Of a stretch of 12,500 nucleotides of DNA, positions 1 to 8,021 are shown piece by piece (the stretch's first letter is position 1; every line of letters starts with the position of its first letter). The position numbers were made by a program, and so were the translations under genes. Under the pieces are notes generated by a model, which worked only from the letters and a program-made list of their open reading frames with translations, was not told where the DNA came from and searched no databases. The stretch comes from Monoplex corrugatus (lineage: Eukaryota; Mollusca; Gastropoda; Littorinimorpha; Ranellidae). The stretch lies in NCBI GenBank assembly GCA_030674185.1, contig CM060308.1, positions 29,880,004 through 29,892,503 on the forward strand, in the 5' to 3' direction.

Positions 1-508
1 ACATACCTATCTATTTCCTCTTTTCTTTCCTTTGGAATTGAACGACAGACTGGCGAGGCTGTGATTAAGGAAATATTGTCTTCATCTATTTGATAGACAG
101 CTGAGATTTGTACACTGACTGGGTGGGTGGGGGGATCTTCCTGTTATGTGAGACGAGTTTATACAGAATAGCTAGTTGTGTTGTGATTCAGACCTTTCAT
201 TATTTACTTATTTACTTTAAATAGATGTTCCTTTTTCTTTTTGAAGATAAGATACACAGATACACATGTCATTTACATGTAACCAAGATTATTTCAGTGA
301 TAGGCTGATATAATACCAGTATCAAATATAGACTAGGTAAAACATAAGGTAGGTAGGGCCTCAGGACCTGAACAGCTCATGGGTTTATGTGCAGGCTTAA
401 GGCTTCTGCCATGATCACCATATGCATAGCATCTATGACATTAGTGTATATGGAATTCCGTTCCAAGCGCGGATACGTCGTCATGAGAAACTGAAATTGA
501 AACTGAAA
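1..508 (-). repeat. Interspersed repeat, copy A (left edge cut by window)
   Basis: Read on the minus strand, this segment aligns collinearly with 10390-10920. Shared blocks include the TTTCAG-rich head (487-508), AAGCCTTAA, CATGAGCTG followed by CAGGTCCTGAGG, GTGTATCTGTGTATCT, CAACTAGCTATT and TATAAACT.GTCTCACAT. Similarity persists weakly to base 1, so the element probably continues to the left. The first ~160 bp also match 8307-8520. No coding capacity, terminal inverted repeat or poly-A tail is visible. I do not recognise the whole element. Its 5' head resembles a dispersed repeat I remember from gastropod sequences (TTTCAG repeats, then a CTCAAGG..GCGTC..TGCG block), but that is from memory. 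A non-autonomous transposon is the best guess. The pairwise match itself is read directly from the sequence. Confidence 0.75.
487..508. promoter_or_regulatory. ISRE-like array of four GAAA motifs (copy A head)
   Basis: Four GAAA tetramers occur at exact 6-bp spacing (487, 493, 499, 505), separated by CT, TT and CT. This matches the GAAANNGAAA core bound by interferon regulatory factors in animals. It forms the 5' edge of repeat copy A, and the other two copies carry the same arrangement at 8307-8324 and 10390-10407. Function is inferred; the motif itself is plain. Confidence 0.35.
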
Positions 509-769
509 ATTGAGGGTGTTGCCCAAATGCTGTGACCAAGACCGCAGATGTCGGTATCTCTCGGGCCTGGTTGACGGCAGGATATATTATGGAAGGACGT
601 GTAGAATACAACCCTGTCTCGCAGTCTGCATCCCGAATGCAACTCCCGCCATAGCATCATGGTTTTTATCCCCATCGTCATACATCGTCATAGTATTGTG
701 GCAGATTATTCGAGACTCTAAATGACTGTACTGAAGCAGAAGAGACAGATAGGACAGAAAGAGAGAGAC
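509..769. other. Unassigned single-copy-like DNA
   Basis: No convincing gene, splice-site pair or transposon was seen. Open frames here are short and those on the minus strand run on from the adjacent tetranucleotide array. The right end becomes purine-rich (GACAGA, GAGAGAGACA) as it grades into the microsatellite. Confidence 0.5.
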
Positions 770-770
770 A

Positions 771-864
<94 letters not shown>

Positions 865-907
865 CATAGATAGACAGATAGATAGATAGACAGATAGATA
901 GATAGAC

Positions 908-938
<31 letters not shown>

Positions 939-997
939 GACAAACAGACAGACAGACAGAGATAGAGAGACAGAGACGGACATACAGATAGACAGAC

Positions 998-1047
<50 letters not shown>

Positions 1048-1136
1048 GTAGGTAGATAAACAGACAGACAGAGACAGAGATGGACATACAGATAGACAGA
1101 CAGACAGACAGATAGATAGATAGATAAATAGGTAGG

Positions 1137-1168
<32 letters not shown>

Positions 1169-1265
1169 AGAGATAAGAGATAGATAGATAGATAGACGGA
1201 CAGACAGACAGATAGATAGATAGACAGATAGACAGACAGATAGATAGATAGATAGATAGATAGAC

Positions 1266-1343
<78 letters not shown>
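770..1343. repeat. Compound GAAA / GATA / GACA microsatellite
   Basis: A short (GAAA)n tract (about 770-802) is followed by some 540 bp of (GATA)n interrupted by GACA blocks. The two GACA-rich interruptions share the 22-bp block that begins GGACATACAGATAGACAG (about 978 and 1082), giving a ~104-bp higher-order duplication. On the minus strand the array reads as long serine/tyrosine/leucine-rich frames that are artefacts of the repeat. GATA/GACA arrays resemble the Bkm-type repeats known from other animals. Confidence 0.97.
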
Positions 1344-1354
1344 TGTGAGAAAAA

Positions 1355-1395
1355 TAGAATAAGAACGAAAAGATATAGAATAAGAACGAAAAGAT
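1355..1395. repeat. 21-bp tandem duplication
   Basis: The 20-mer TAGAATAAGAACGAAAAGAT occurs at 1355-1374 and again at 1376-1395, with one spacer base. It sits exactly between the GATA array and the GTT array, consistent with replication slippage at the junction. Confidence 0.9.
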
Positions 1396-1465
1396 TGTTG
1401 TTTGTTGATTGTTGTTGTTGTTTTGTTGTTGTTGTTGTTGTTGTTGTTGTTTGTTGTTGTTGTTG
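1396..1465. repeat. Imperfect (GTT)n microsatellite
   Basis: TTG/GTT trinucleotide repeats with a few TTTG and GATT interruptions. It directly follows the 21-bp duplication. Confidence 0.95.
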
Positions 1466-1740
1466 CCTTATATGATGACCTTAGTTTTCTTTTTTTTTAA
1501 GTTCCTGTTGAAATTTTCTTTGCTTTCAAAGAAATGAAAACTCAGAACACATGAACATCGAACATGTTTTACTTTTTTTTTTTCCTCATTGCTCTAACGG
1601 TCCGTCTGTCTTGTTGTAGATTGCAGGCACAGTGATTCTGACAACCAGAGACATTTACTGACAGATCTGTCTGCCACAATCAGTCCCTGTCTGCAGTCTG
1701 CTAGCACAGACTATGTCCAGATCCACGGTTTCTGTTTCAG
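1466..1740. other. Unassigned DNA upstream of candidate exon
   Basis: No gene recognised. A T-run at 1572-1582 followed by pyrimidine-rich sequence ends in TTGTTGTAG at about 1611-1619, which looks like a second possible 3' splice site, but the frames beyond it close quickly. Immediately before 1741 the sequence TTTCTGTTTCAG is a good acceptor-like pyrimidine tract plus AG. Confidence 0.35.
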
Positions 1741-1790
1741 GTTTACCTGTACGAGTACTCCTTCGTCCAGAGGCTGACATCACATCTCAG
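1741..1790 (+). CDS. Candidate 50-bp exon, carboxylesterase-like peptide
   Basis: The block is bounded on the left by a textbook acceptor (TTTCTGTTTCAG, AG at 1739-1740) and on the right by CAG followed by GTGTTT (donor GT at 1791-1792). Read in phase 0 it encodes VYLYEYSFVQRLTSHL plus two bases. The VYLYEY stretch resembles the Y-x-Y-E-F/Y strand in the C-terminal half of the carboxylesterase/cholinesterase alpha-beta hydrolase fold (compare TYMYEFQY in vertebrate carboxylesterases, from memory). A (TG)n array starts within about 15 bases of the donor. No neighbouring exon of the same family was found in the window, so it could be an orphan exon, an exon of a gene extending outside, or chance. 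The match covers only about a dozen residues. Confidence 0.22.
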
Positions 1791-1800
1791 GTGTTTTTCG

Positions 1801-1840
1801 TTTGTGTGGTGTGTGTGTGTGTGTGTGTGTGTTGTGTGTG

Positions 1841-1926
<86 letters not shown>

Positions 1927-1931
1927 TGTGT

Positions 1932-1965
<34 letters not shown>

Positions 1966-2108
1966 GTTGTGTGTGTGTGTGTGTGTGTGTTGTGTGTGTG
2001 TGTGTGTGTGTGTGTTTGTGTGTGTGTTGTGTGTGTGTTTTTGTGTGTGTTTGTGTTGTGTGTTGTGTATGTGTGTGTGTGTTGTGTGTATGTGTTGTGT
2101 GTTTGTGT

Positions 2109-2149
<41 letters not shown>

Positions 2150-2156
2150 TGTGTGT
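1801..2156. repeat. Long imperfect (TG)n microsatellite
   Basis: About 355 bp of TG dinucleotides with scattered TTG, TTTG, GGTG and GAGTG interruptions. Cys/Val frames on plus and His/Thr frames on minus are translation artefacts. Confidence 0.98.
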
Positions 2157-2483
2157 AATTATGCAAACCCCTTTATGATTTATATGCAAAAGACATACAC
2201 AAATATTTATCAATTAAATTAATGCTTTCGTTGTGTAACTTAATATCTGGAAATGACAAAATAAAATAAACTTAGCATTTTTTTCAGATTTTCTAAAATT
2301 GTACGATTCCATTCTGATTATTTGAATATCCCTCCACATGTACTTAATTTCTGTTGGATTGTCATTTATTCTCTCTGCTGACTGTTATATGTTGATTCCG
2401 TTAGATGTAGTTTATTTGCTGTCATCCTCCATGTCCCTTTTGGGATTAAAAGATTTGGGATTAAAAGAACATTGTGTGTTTAA
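2157..2483. other. Unassigned AT-rich DNA with a 15-bp tandem duplication
   Basis: No gene or element recognised between the two TG arrays. TTTGGGATTAAAAGA is repeated exactly in tandem at 2439-2453 and 2454-2468, just before the second TG array. The open plus frame from 2338 is only about 50 codons before it enters the repeat and matches nothing I know. Confidence 0.6.
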
Positions 2484-2732
2484 GCGTGTGTGTGTGTGTG
2501 TGCGTGTGTTTGTGTGTTTGTGTGTGTGTGTTTGTGTGTGTGTGCGTGTGTGTGTGTGTGCGCGCGCGTGTGTGTGTGTGTGTACGTATGTACGTGTGTG
2601 TGTTGTGTGGTGTGTGTGTATGTGTGTGTGTATGTACGTATGTACGTGTGTGTGTTGTGTGTGTGTGTGTATGTGTGTGTGTGTACGTATGTACGTGTGT
2701 GTGTGTTGTGTGCGTGTGGTGTGTGCGCGCGC

Positions 2733-2767
<35 letters not shown>

Positions 2768-2785
2768 CGTGTGAGTGTGAGTGTG

Positions 2786-2816
<31 letters not shown>

Positions 2817-2840
2817 TAAGTGTTTGCAAGTGTTTGTGTG

Positions 2841-2885
<45 letters not shown>

Positions 2886-2896
2886 TGTGTGTGTGT
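2484..2896. repeat. Complex (TG)n array with TACGTA and GCGCGC interruptions
   Basis: TG dinucleotides dominate, with three copies of GTACGTATGTACGTG starting near 2582, 2634 and 2683 (spacing 52 and 49 bp), which shows a higher-order unit of about 50 bp. Alternating GCGCGCG runs are embedded near 2560-2568, 2725-2732 and 2757-2763. Such alternating purine-pyrimidine stretches favour Z-DNA. Confidence 0.97.
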
Positions 2897-3604
2897 TGCA
2901 TGCCTGCACGCATGCGGGGAAAACTAGCTAAACACATGCATGCATACATGACTTAGTCCACAAACGCAGGTAATCATCTGGCTTTCTTTATGCAAGCACT
3001 CGTAAACCAAGGGCCCTAAGCTTAAACCCCTAAAAACTGATCGCTGGTGGAGGAAAAAAGGAAAAAAGGAAGAACAGAAGAGAAGAGGAACAAAAGGCAG
3101 AAAAGGCAATCAGTGTGAATGTCTGAGCAAACAGGCAGAGGCAGAAACAAGACAGAAAGAAGAGGCAACAGTCATGAACATGGGCGGGCCCACACCGTGG
3201 CCCATCCAAGCCGGTTCGTTCAACAAGCCCACAACTTCCCCCGCGCCCTTCTTTGTCTGCCTGCTACCACACAATTGCGTCCCTTGTCGCTTCCCCCCTC
3301 TCCCCACCTCACCCTCTAGCCAGTCGTCTCCCTTGCGGAAACGCGCGTGCACGGCTGAATGAGAGGCAGGAGTGCACATCGTGATTGTTGAGGACTGGGG
3401 GAACCGACGTGACGTGCTGCCGTTAGCTTAGTGTCCTCTTTTTATCCCTCTCCCCCTCCCCATTGCCACTCCCAACCCTCCTCGTCTTCCCTTCTTCTCC
3501 TTCACTATTCCCACCCCAATTTTCTTTCTCCTCCAGTCCCTTTCCCATCCCATGTTATCATCATAACCAAACACCTTTTACCCCACACATCCAAAACTGA
3601 CGGG
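2897..3604. other. Unassigned region with purine-rich and pyrimidine-rich segments
   Basis: No gene can be supported. About 3050-3110 is strongly purine-rich (GGAAAAAAGGAAAAAAGGAA and relatives), 3180-3360 is GC-rich with several CpGs, and about 3430-3560 is strongly pyrimidine-rich (CCCTCTCCCCCTCCCC, CTTCTTCTCC). Open frames of 60-120 codons exist on both strands but have compositionally biased, unrecognisable translations, and the longest ones merge into the 16-bp minisatellite to the right. Confidence 0.5.
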
Positions 3605-4440
3605 CACGAAACGGACCTGAGACGTATCGAACCTGGGACGTATCGAACCTGGGACGTATCTAAGGTGGGACGCAACGAACCTAGGACGTATCGAACCTGG
3701 GATGTATCGAATCTGGGACGTATCGAACCTGGGACGTATCGAATCTGGGACGTATCGAACCTAGGACGTATCAAACCTGGGATGTATTGAACTTGGGACG
3801 TATCGAATCTGAGACGTATCGAATCTGAGACGTATCGAACCTGGGACGTATCGAACCTGGGACGCAACGAACCTGGGACGTATCGAATCTGGGACGTATC
3901 GAACCTAGGATGTATCGAACCTAGGACGTATCGAACCTAGGACGTATCGAACCTAGGATGTATCGAACCTGAGACGCAACGAACCTGGGATGTATCAAAC
4001 CTGGAACGCAAAGAACCTGAGACGTGTATCGAACCTGGGACGTATCGAATCTGGGACGTATCGAATCTGGGACGTACGTACCGAACCTGGGACGCAACAA
4101 ACCTGGGACGCAACGATCCTGGGACACAACGAACCTGGGACGCAACGAAGCTGGGACACAACGAACCTGGGACACAACGAAGCTGGGACACAGTGAACCT
4201 GGGACACAACGAACCTGGGACATATCGAAGCTGGGACACAACGAACCTGGGACACAACGAACCTGAGACACAACGAACCTGGGACATATCGAAGCTGGGA
4301 CACAACGAACCTGTGACGAATCGAACCTGAGACATATCGAACCTGGGTCATATCGAAGCTGGGACGCAAAGAACCTGGGACGCAACGAACCTGGGACATA
4401 TCGAACCTAGGACGTACCGAACCTGGAACGTATCGAGGCG
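3605..4440. repeat. 16-bp minisatellite, 52 units
   Basis: Counting by hand gives 52 units with consensus GACGTATCGAACCTGG. Nearly all are exactly 16 bp; the unit at 4021 is 18 bp and the one at 4071 is 20 bp. The first (3605) and last (4427) are diverged or partial. Units left of about 4091 mostly read GACGTATC; units to the right mostly read GACACAAC or GACGCAAC. GAACCTGG and GAAGCTGG variants alternate at 4123-4186 (32-bp higher-order unit), and three-unit blocks recur 64 bp apart (4203-4250 and 4267-4314). Because 16 is not a multiple of 3, all frames read a 16-residue repeat; the long minus-strand open frames are therefore not evidence of a protein. The reverse strand of 16 units contains GGTTCGAT, resembling a tRNA T-arm/B box. 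Confidence 0.97.
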
Positions 4441-4700
4441 TCCCGATATAGCCTATTGCGTAAGATGTCTGACTTCCAATGGGAATTTCTGGGGTTCACG
4501 CCTGCATGGCCGTCTCCATCCTGATGGGTAACAGATGATGATTTTTTCCCGTATGCCAGTATCTAAATCCCCTTCGTGTGTATACACTCATGCAGAACGC
4601 CAAATATGCACGTTAAAGATCCTGTGTATCATGTCAGTGTCCAGTGACTTACAGAAACATGAACAGACACCGAATGCACGCCCAACAAAGATCGGCACGC
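4441..4700 (+). mobile_element. tRNA-derived SINE, diverged
   Basis: The head has a decayed A-box-like TAGCCTATTGCG (4449-4460) and a B-box-like GGTTCACGCCT (4493-4503), spaced about as in a tRNA gene. The body contains CCCCTTCGTGTGTATACAC, AAATATGCACGTTAAAGATC, CTGTGTATCATGTCAG and a CAGACACCGAATGCACGCC-like end. From memory, an almost identical core (CACGTTAAAGATCCTGTAAT) is typical of an abundant gastropod SINE whose tail normally continues further; here it appears truncated near 4700. No target-site duplication was found, partly because the left edge abuts the minisatellite. Boundaries are approximate. Confidence 0.65.
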
Positions 4701-4934
4701 TTAATTTAAAATGACTGTGTTGTGTGTGTAAATGTTTGTAGGATATGGACAGCGTATTGCTTATAAAGAAAATGATAAAGTCTCATTGAAATAATTATGC
4801 TTTGCCAATTTTTTTTAACTTGATATGAATAAGAACGTGACATCATATGAGCAATCTCTTTTTCTTTCTCCCTGCCCCCTCCCCTTTTTATTTCTTTCTG
4901 TTTTCTTCTTTTCTTCTTCCTTTTTTTATTTTCG
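4701..4934. other. Unassigned AT/pyrimidine-rich DNA
   Basis: No gene seen. The right half (about 4855-4935) is a pyrimidine-rich tract (TTTTTCTTTCTCCC, TTTCTTTCTG, TTCTTCTTTTC) leading into the TATG array. Confidence 0.5.
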
Positions 4935-5030
4935 TGTATGTATGTATGTATGTATGTATGTATGTATGTATGTATGTATGTATGTATGTATGTATGTATG
5001 TATGTGTGTGTGTGTGTGTGTGTGTATGTG

Positions 5031-5100
<70 letters not shown>
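4935..5100. repeat. (TATG)n followed by (TG)n microsatellite
   Basis: About 17 units of the tetranucleotide TATG (to about 5004) change directly to (TG)n, broken once by TATGTGTAG near 5025-5033, to about 5100. Confidence 0.98.
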
Positions 5101-5104
<4 letters not shown>

Positions 5105-5390
5105 CTCTAGACATGCATTTTGTATGAGAGTCGTAACCTCCAAAATGAACAAATCTTTTAGAAGTACTGAGATCGAGTGTGTTCAACGTGGATTCATCGA
5201 CCTCGTACAACTCCATATACTCATGCAACGCATCGCAGACTCCTTGAGCCTGCACAAAACCCTATGCCCTGCTAAAGTCTTGCAATGGAAGAGGAAGTTG
5301 GGAGTGGGACCTATGAAAGACCGCCAGAATTATGATAAAAACGACGCTGAACCTTTGGATTGTCCCATGAGACCTACATCAGCAACATGA
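5101..5390 (+). other. Unassigned open stretch, no known family
   Basis: Outside the TG array about 95 plus-strand codons stay open to TGA at 5388-5390 (peptide includes QRGFIDLVQLHILMQRIADS and LQWKRKLGVGPMKDR). The minus strand also has an open stretch, ATG at 5255, with MQAQGVCDALHEYMELYEVD. I recognise neither. Composition is balanced rather than repetitive. It lies just left of the LINE fragment, so it could be part of another decayed element or a host exon. Neither reading is supported well enough to call a gene. Confidence 0.15.
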
Positions 5391-5478
5391 AGAGGCATAA
5401 TTCAGTCCTTATTTTTTTTTCGTTTCTTTCTTTATTTCTTTAACCCTGATGTTCGTCCAAAACTGGCCTGATTTGTAA
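5391..5478. other. T-rich spacer before LINE-A
   Basis: Contains a T-run at 5412-5419 and CTTTCTTTATTTCTTT. The exact 5' edge of the LINE-A insertion lies somewhere near 5440-5480 and no target-site duplication could be fixed. Confidence 0.4.
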
Positions 5479-6976
5479 AAAGGCAAAGGTGACAATTCCA
5501 GCTGTGACAACTATTGTGGGATCTCCCTTTTGAGCATTGCAGGCAAGATCCTCTCCAAGGTCATCTGAAACAGGTTGAATACCCATCTTCTTGATGAGAC
5601 AGTACCAGAAAGCCAGTGTGCTTTTCGCCAGAACAGAGGGACGATCGACATGATATTCGCTGCAGAACAGATCCAAGAGAAATGTAAAGAACAAAACATG
5701 GATCTCTACATCCTCTTTATCGACCTCACCAAGGCGTTCGACACAGTGTCACGCCCAGGACTGTGGAACATACTTCCCCGAATTGGAATCCTCCCAAGAT
5801 GGCAAAAATAATCTTATGCTTTCATGAGGCATGAACGCAAGATTAGTCAACGGCAGTGAAGATGATGAGTTCCCCATCACTAACGGATTAAAGCAAGGAT
5901 ACTCCAACCCTCTTCGGCTTCCTTTTCAGCATGATGCTTCTCTCTGCCTTTAAAGATTCAGATCCAGGCATCCAGATCACATACAGGACAGATGGAGGTA
6001 TCTTCAATACTCAACGCCTGAAGGCAAAGATGAAAATCACTAAATCACTTGTTCGTGACCTCCTGTAAGCTGATGACTGTGCTATCGTTGCCTACACAGA
6101 GGATGACCTTCAAAGACATACAGATTCTCTGTCTGCGGCTACTAAGCGTTTTGGACTCACAATAAGCATCAAGAAGACTGAAGTTATGTTTCAACCTGCA
6201 AAAGGATCAACAGCAAACATGCCTGAACTACAGATCGACGGCAAGGTCCTTAACAATGTTGACTCCTTCACCTATCTTGGTAGCAGTCTCTCCTCTTCAA
6301 ACAGTCTCGATAAGGAGGTATCCAACCGCATCGCTAGGGCAAGTGCTTCCTATGGCAGACTCTACAAGCGAGTATGAAACGAAAGGGGCTTGAAACTAGA
6401 GACGAAGCGCGCAGTATACAGAGCAGTAGTCCTGACTGCATCGCTGTATAGATCATGCGAGTCCCGGACTCTACTGTAGGCATGTCAAGCTACTAGATCA
6501 GTTTCACCAGTGCTGCCTCCGACGTATTTTAAACATCAAATGGCACAACAGAGTCTCAAACGTGAATATACTTTTGCAAGCCCAGATGCCGAACATAGAT
6601 GCACTGCTAACACAGTCTCAGCTAAGATGGTCTGGACATCTCGTGCACATGCAGGATAACAGGCTTCCAAAGCAGCTTTTCTACGGTGAACTGACAGAGG
6701 GCCATCGACCGTTCGCCACAAAGACACGCTGAACCAGAAATGTGACATTGATGAAGAACAATGGGAAATCATGGCCACAAACAGGTCTGAATGGAGGCAA
6801 GCTATTAGCAAGGGAACAGAAGCTTATGAAAATGAAAGACGAAGAAGCTGAGTGGAAAAGAGTGCAGCAATAAAGGCCAGAACCAACTCCCAGAGCTTTC
6901 CATAGAGCGTCCTGTGTGCGCCCACCTGTGTACATCAGACTTTGGCCTGAGATCCCACATGAGGGCACACAAATAA
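5479..6976 (+). pseudogene. LINE-A: broken non-LTR retrotransposon ORF2 (RT to C-terminus)
   Basis: Collinear remnants of a LINE reverse transcriptase spread over three frames. In order: NYCGISLLSIAGKIL (RT fingers), SQCAFRQNRGTIDMIF, LFIDLTKAFDTV (motif A, first catalytic Asp), ITNGLKQGY (motif B), PTLFGFLFSMML, then ADDCAIVAY (motif C, YADD with the Tyr codon replaced by TAA at 6066-6068), DSFTYLGSSLSS (thumb), a LLDQFHQCCLRRILNIKW region, QLRWSGHLVHMQDNRLPKQ, and a final C..C-type SDFGLRSHMRAHK zinc-finger-like tail ending at TAA 6974-6976. In-frame stops also occur at 5566, 6375, 6849 and 6903, and the frame changes near 5790, 5830, 5904, 6476, 6715 and 6910. The endonuclease domain is absent, as expected for 5' truncation during reverse transcription. 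The copy is old and cannot encode an active enzyme. Clade is not assigned. Confidence 0.92.
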
Positions 6977-6994
6977 AGTGCTAGGCTGGACTTT

Positions 6995-7013
6995 ATCGAC
7001 CACAATAGTCGAT
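6995..7013 (+). other. 3' UTR hairpin of LINE-A
   Basis: ATCGAC (6995-7000), loop CACAATA, GTCGAT (7008-7013): a perfect 6-bp stem 18 bp after the ORF2 stop codon and just before the TA-rich tail. Small 3' hairpins are used for template recognition by some LINE reverse transcriptases; that role is inferred here. Confidence 0.5.
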
Positions 7014-7038
7014 CATATACATACACATATATGTTTGC

Positions 7039-7089
<51 letters not shown>

Positions 7090-7128
7090 ATATAATATAT
7101 ATATTACATACATATACATATATGTCAT
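7014..7128. repeat. (TA)n-rich array at the LINE-A 3' end
   Basis: CATATACATACACATATATG followed by roughly 70 bp of nearly pure TA, self-complementary throughout. It begins right after the LINE-A hairpin, so it may descend from the element's simple-repeat tail. Confidence 0.93.
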
Positions 7129-7320
7129 AATCGTTATTGTTTGTATGGGTGTGACTCATGTCTATGGATCAAGGGTAGAGGATAGGCTAAAAGAATTAAG
7201 ATGATGGTGATGATCAATTATGCTAGAAAGCGAGAAGGATTCAATGTTGGGTTTCCAATAATGGATGTATGTGATCTGAATCTATCAGGTGTTAAAAATA
7301 GAGCAGTCATACTTTGCATG
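7129..7320. other. Unassigned AT-rich DNA
   Basis: No gene or element recognised. The plus frame starting at 7201 is about 40 codons before it enters the TG array. Confidence 0.5.
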
Positions 7321-7388
<68 letters not shown>

Positions 7389-7548
7389 TCTCTCTCTCTG
7401 TCTCTCTCTCTCTATGTACGTGTGTGTGTGTGTACGTCTGTGTGTGTGTGTGTACGTGTGTGTGTGTGTGTACGTTGTGTGTGTGTGTGTGTTTGTGTAC
7501 GTGTGTGTGTGTGTACGTCTCTCTCTCTCTCTCTCTCTCTCTCTGTTG
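7321..7548. repeat. Compound (TG)n / (TC)n microsatellite
   Basis: (TG)n to about 7385, then alternating blocks of (TC)n (about 7388-7413 and 7519-7544) and (TG)n separated by TACGTC or TACGTG junctions at about 7385, 7416, 7433, 7453, 7471, 7498 and 7515. Confidence 0.97.
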
Positions 7549-8021
7549 TGTGTGGTTACAAGGATGGACACAAAAAATACATACTAGGTAGATCCCCTAA
7601 CACCCTTAGCAACGTGTAGACCTTATGCACAGGCACACAGTTTACACAATTTATGTCATGACAGATCATTCTGATATATTTCTTATATGGCATCGGTCGC
7701 GTCGGTGCGTATTGAATTCACTTCGAGCACAGATATGCCATCTTGGGAACTGAAACTAAAATGCACTTATACACACAAAAACACTTATCTAAAAAGGTGA
7801 GGTAAAAGCTTCTTATCCTATACCCCTGAGATCGTATGGGAATAAGTGGAGAAGACAGGTAGTAATGATGTGTGTATCTGTGTATCTCAAGACGGTGTCT
7901 CCACTCTTATTTCTTCTCATGGCAATCATTATGATTAAGAGAATGGTGCCCATCTCTTCTCCGTCACTGCTTTATCTTCCCCCTGACCTTAACTGGGTGA
8001 GATACCCATTTAAGCTGCGTC
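7549..8021. other. Unassigned DNA, pre-insertion flank of LINE-B
   Basis: No gene recognised. GTGTGTATCTGTGTATCTCA at about 7870-7889 also occurs in repeat copy C near 10649 and, on the minus strand, closely in copy A, but flanking similarity was not evident, so it is not called a fourth copy. Confidence 0.4.

Noticed and set aside
587..1087. Minus-strand Ser/Leu/Tyr-rich frame of 166 codons
   Set aside because: Translation of the GATA/GACA tetranucleotide array, not a membrane protein.
770..2900. CRISPR-like or phage-type repeat array
   Set aside because: No spacer-repeat alternation; simple-sequence expansion in a eukaryotic context explains it.
1713..2931. Cys/Val-rich and His/Thr-rich open frames across the TG arrays, including apparent poly-Cys proteins
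   Set aside because: Direct translation of (TG)n/(CA)n dinucleotides; same explanation for 4825-5127, 7201-7619, 9312-9602, 11498-11865 and 11888-12199.
3119..3379. CpG-richer block as a promoter or first exon
   Set aside because: No TATA/initiator arrangement, recognisable coding start or donor site that agrees with an open frame; composition alone is not enough.
3505..4399. Long minus-strand open frames (about 120-155 codons) with a 16-residue repeat such as RPRFDTSQVRYVPGSI
   Set aside because: They are a consequence of a 16-bp tandem repeat lacking stops in all frames. All three minus frames read the same repeat, and there is no codon bias, splice signal or unique sequence.
7748..7764. 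Additional ISRE-like site (GAACTGAAACTAAAA)
   Set aside because: Only one clean GAAA with imperfect neighbours and not part of the repeat family; too common by chance in AT-rich DNA.
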